From positions 1 to 48,394 of the forward strand of contig JAGCVY010000096.1 of the NCBI GenBank assembly GCA_017962105.1: a DNA stretch of 48,394 nucleotides. The letters are read 5' to 3'. Source of the stretch: Lachnospiraceae bacterium. GTDB taxonomy: Bacteria > Bacillota > Clostridia > Lachnospirales > Lachnospiraceae. Positions 46,899-48,394 of this stretch are shown here, piece by piece; position 1 is the stretch's first letter; each line of letters starts with the position of its first letter. A program made the position numbers and the translations under genes. The notes under the pieces are model-generated. The model made no database searches. It saw only the letters and a list, made by a program, of their open reading frames with translations, and was not told the origin of the DNA.

Positions 46899-47447
46899 CT
46901 ATTCCCTGTTGCCGCCGGCCTTCTTGTACAGTTCCTTGCTGATCTTCTCGTCCACCCGTGTGAACGCGGAATCGATGTCATTGATCACCCTGCCCGGGCC
47001 GATGGAATCCACAAACTTCAGCACGATCGTGCAGATCAGGCCGATGAAGGTCGTCCACATGGCAAGTCCCAGGCTGGACATCAGCGTCTCCATCTCAATG
47101 TCCCCGCTGCTGCTCAGGATCAGGCCCAGAACCGTGCCCAAAAGGCCCAGCGACGAGAACAGCGGCACCATCTGCGACCAGAACACGTACACGGAATATC
47201 TCCTGTCGTACTCTGCCCTGGCCCGCTCCAGCTTCACGTTGTCAAACGTCGTCAGGATCGTCATGGTCTCCTTGATGGAGCCCTCGGAATCCATCTTCTG
47301 TACGACCTCGGACACCTCTCGGCGGGCTGCCTGCACATCCTTAAGGATATCCGTAAAATATCTCTTGTAATACCAGAGCGCAAAAAAGCAGAATACTCCG
47401 CAGCACAGGATCAATGCACAAAAGATAAAGGTGATCACCCCCGCCAT
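46899..47447 (-). CDS. MotA/TolQ/ExbB proton-channel family protein (gene A)
   Basis: A 182-residue channel subunit. Three membrane segments (about 3-27, 95-113 and 123-146) flank a cytoplasmic helical loop, as in ExbB/TolQ. The family core is VPLFSSLGLLGTVLGLI, then SSLGLAMWTTFIGLICTIVL, with the conserved Gly and Thr residues that line the channel. The ATG at 47447 follows AGGAGG. A promoter is seen at 47479-47507. In Gram-negative bacteria such subunits power TonB or Tol; here there is no outer membrane and no TonB-like gene, so the output is unknown. Confidence 0.88.
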   Translation of the reverse strand: MAGVITFIFCALILCCGVFCFFALWYYKRYFTDILKDVQAARREVSEVVQKMDSEGSIKETMTILTTFDNVKLERARAEYDRRYSVYVFWSQMVPLFSSLGLLGTVLGLILSSSGDIEMETLMSSLGLAMWTTFIGLICTIVLKFVDSIGPGRVINDIDSAFTRVDEKISKELYKKAGGNRE

Positions 47448-47478
47448 ATCTGTACCTCCTGAATCAGGTTGATACTAT

Positions 47479-47507
47479 ATTTTACCGCATACGGGAGTGC
47501 AATTCAA
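47479..47507 (-). promoter_or_regulatory. Promoter of the ExbB/ExbD-like operon
   Basis: Minus-strand -35 TTGAAT (47502-47507), 17-base spacer, -10 TAAAAT (47479-47484), divergent from the promoter at 47545-47573. Confidence 0.65.
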
Positions 47508-47544
47508 GAAAAAACGGCAGTTTCTCATTTTTCGAAATTTGCTC

Positions 47545-47573
47545 TTGAAAATCGAACATATGTTTGGTATAGT
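47545..47573 (+). promoter_or_regulatory. Promoter of the small HAD-like gene
   Basis: -35 TTGAAA (47545-47550), 17-base spacer, -10 TATAGT (47568-47573), 46 bases before the start codon. ATTTTCCG follows the -10 at 47589-47596. Confidence 0.7.
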
Positions 47574-47619
47574 CTAACTACGACGAAGAATTTTCCGACT
47601 GAGGAAGGGAGATGATCCT

Positions 47620-47946
47620 ATGGATTACACTATCATCGCCGTGGATTTCGACGGAACCCTTTGCTACAGCAACTGGCCGGATCTCGGCGAACCGAACACA
47701 CCGCTGATCGAGTACCTGCGCGCCCAGAAGCAGTGCGGCAACAAGCTCATCCTCTGGACCTGCCGGGCCGGGGAGGCCCTGGAGCGGGCGGTTTCCTGGT
47801 GCCGCGAGCAGAACCTCACTTTTGACGCGGTCAACGACAATCTTCCCGAGATCATTGCCCTGTACGGCAACAACTCGCGGAAGATCACCTGCGACTTTTA
47901 TATTGACGACAAGGCTGTTTTACCGGATGCGCTGAAGGCGTGCTGA
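47620..47946 (+). CDS. Small HAD-superfamily hydrolase
   Basis: A 108-residue protein with the HAD nucleophile motif at the N-terminus (IIAVDFDGTLCYSNWP, D9 and D11), motif II in KLILWTCRAGEAL, and a C-terminal acidic motif FYIDDKAV. There is no cap domain, and the size fits the minimal HAD proteins often found in phage and Clostridia genomes. It probably removes phosphate from a small or nucleic acid substrate. The ATG at 47620 follows GGGAG. A second Y-family polymerase starts 51 bases downstream. Confidence 0.87.
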   Translation: MDYTIIAVDFDGTLCYSNWPDLGEPNTPLIEYLRAQKQCGNKLILWTCRAGEALERAVSWCREQNLTFDAVNDNLPEIIALYGNNSRKITCDFYIDDKAVLPDALKAC

Positions 47947-47997
47947 CAGGGCACAGGATTGCTGCGGGCATGCTGACGCGACAGGCATGCTGAAACC

Positions 47998-48394
47998 ATG
48001 GAAGAGAAACCGAAGACCTACATTGCCATAGACATGAAGAGCTTTTACGCCTCGGTGGAGTGCGTCGCCAGAGGTCTTGACCCCCTGCGGGCCAATCTCC
48101 TGGTGGCGGACGCGAGCCGGTCGGACCAGACCATCTGCCTCGCGGTGTCCCCCGCCCTGAAGGCCATCGGCGTGCCCAGCCGGCCGAGGCTCTTCGAGGC
48201 GAAACAGGCGATCACGCTCTACGAGCGGCTGCACCACACGCGGGTTTTCTACATCACCGCGGTCCCGCGCATGGCGGAGTACGAGCGCGTCTCCGCGCAG
48301 ATTTACGGGATCTACCTGAAGTATGTCTCGCCGGAGGATGTCCACATCTACAGCATCGACGAGTGTTTCATCGACTGCACGCCGTACCTCCACC
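47998..48394 (+). CDS. Second Y-family DNA polymerase, N-terminal part (runs off right edge)
   Basis: The first 132 codons of a polymerase closely similar to the one at 33955. They read TYIAIDMKSFYASVECVARG, SDQTICLAVSPALKAIGVPS and YSIDECFIDCTPYL, with both catalytic acidic motifs (Asp in AIDMKSF and Asp-Glu in SIDECF). The ATG at 47998-48000 has no good ribosome site; the gene may be translated with the HAD gene ahead of it. The intergenic 50 bases contain the repeated phrase GGCATGCTGA (twice). Whether a yolD follows lies outside the window. Confidence 0.9.
   Translation, partial: MEEKPKTYIAIDMKSFYASVECVARGLDPLRANLLVADASRSDQTICLAVSPALKAIGVPSRPRLFEAKQAITLYERLHHTRVFYITAVPRMAEYERVSAQIYGIYLKYVSPEDVHIYSIDECFIDCTPYLH

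Noticed and set aside
45271-47447. Zorya phage-defence system
   Set aside because: The B subunit lacks an OmpA-type peptidoglycan domain, and no ZorC, ZorD or ZorE nuclease or helicase gene is nearby.

Overview
The window looks like a chromosome segment of a Clostridia-class Bacillota, most likely a Lachnospiraceae-type anaerobe. The evidence is strong AGGAGG ribosome binding sites, TTG/GTG start codons, YitT, Bcp, CapA with Thr-Pro linkers, lipoproteins without outer-membrane genes, and an AmmeMemoRadiSam locus, in DNA of moderate-to-high GC. Two stretches (about 24.5-29.4 kb and 38.7-41.6 kb) are clearly more AT-rich and hold accessory and broken genes. Almost all genes lie on the minus strand.

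Layout. 1-0.24 kb: start of serC. 0.35-0.96 kb: serC promoter, an array of spaced hairpins and a terminator. 0.98-5.6 kb: operon of a PlsC-like acyltransferase, a CapA-like protein and an acetolactate synthase large subunit. 5.7-6.9 kb: Gly/Met-rich unknown protein on the plus strand. 7.0-7.2 kb: hairpin array with a 63-bp period. 7.2-10.7 kb: XRE regulator with a TldD/PmbA protease pair. 11-17.2 kb: YitT, a membrane-anchored exported protein, a GGDEF protein and a GGDEF-EAL protein. 17.3-18.9 kb: Nudix and ClpX-like AAA+ genes. 19-22.6 kb: four-gene operon with an MqsR-like toxin, a Panacea antitoxin, an unknown protein and a macrodomain-like/HTH protein. 22.6-25.9 kb: Bcp and three tandem membrane/zinc-ribbon paralogues. 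26-29.4 kb: HNH, methyltransferase and Nudix genes and a frameshifted PUA/EVE-HNH gene. 29.5-33 kb: WYL regulator, HIRAN, J-domain and Sel1-like genes. 33.2-33.8 kb: ten-unit hairpin array. 34-36 kb: Y-family DNA polymerase with YolD. 36-41.3 kb: surface lipoproteins, a BACON/zincin protein and a broken gene. 41.7-44 kb: AmmeMemoRadiSam. 44.4-47.4 kb: ExbB/ExbD-type operon ending in an AraC gene with an internal amber codon. 47.6-48.4 kb: small HAD protein and the start of a second Y-family polymerase.

Three things stand out. First, the 9-mer CATTTTCCG (or CGGAAAATG) occurs 21 times by hand count on either strand, in genes in every frame and between genes, where less than one is expected. Second, three arrays of spaced inverted repeats have periods of 63 bp (twice) and about 84 bp, close to whole numbers of helical turns, and the 63-bp units carry a relative of the same motif. 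Third, a Gram-positive proton-channel operon has one ExbB-like subunit and three membrane partners that divide ExbD features among them. Three broken genes were found by reading through stops: a frameshifted HNH gene (near 29311), a frameshifted and nonsense-mutated gene (39091 and 38951-38953), and the AraC gene (amber at 45137-45139).
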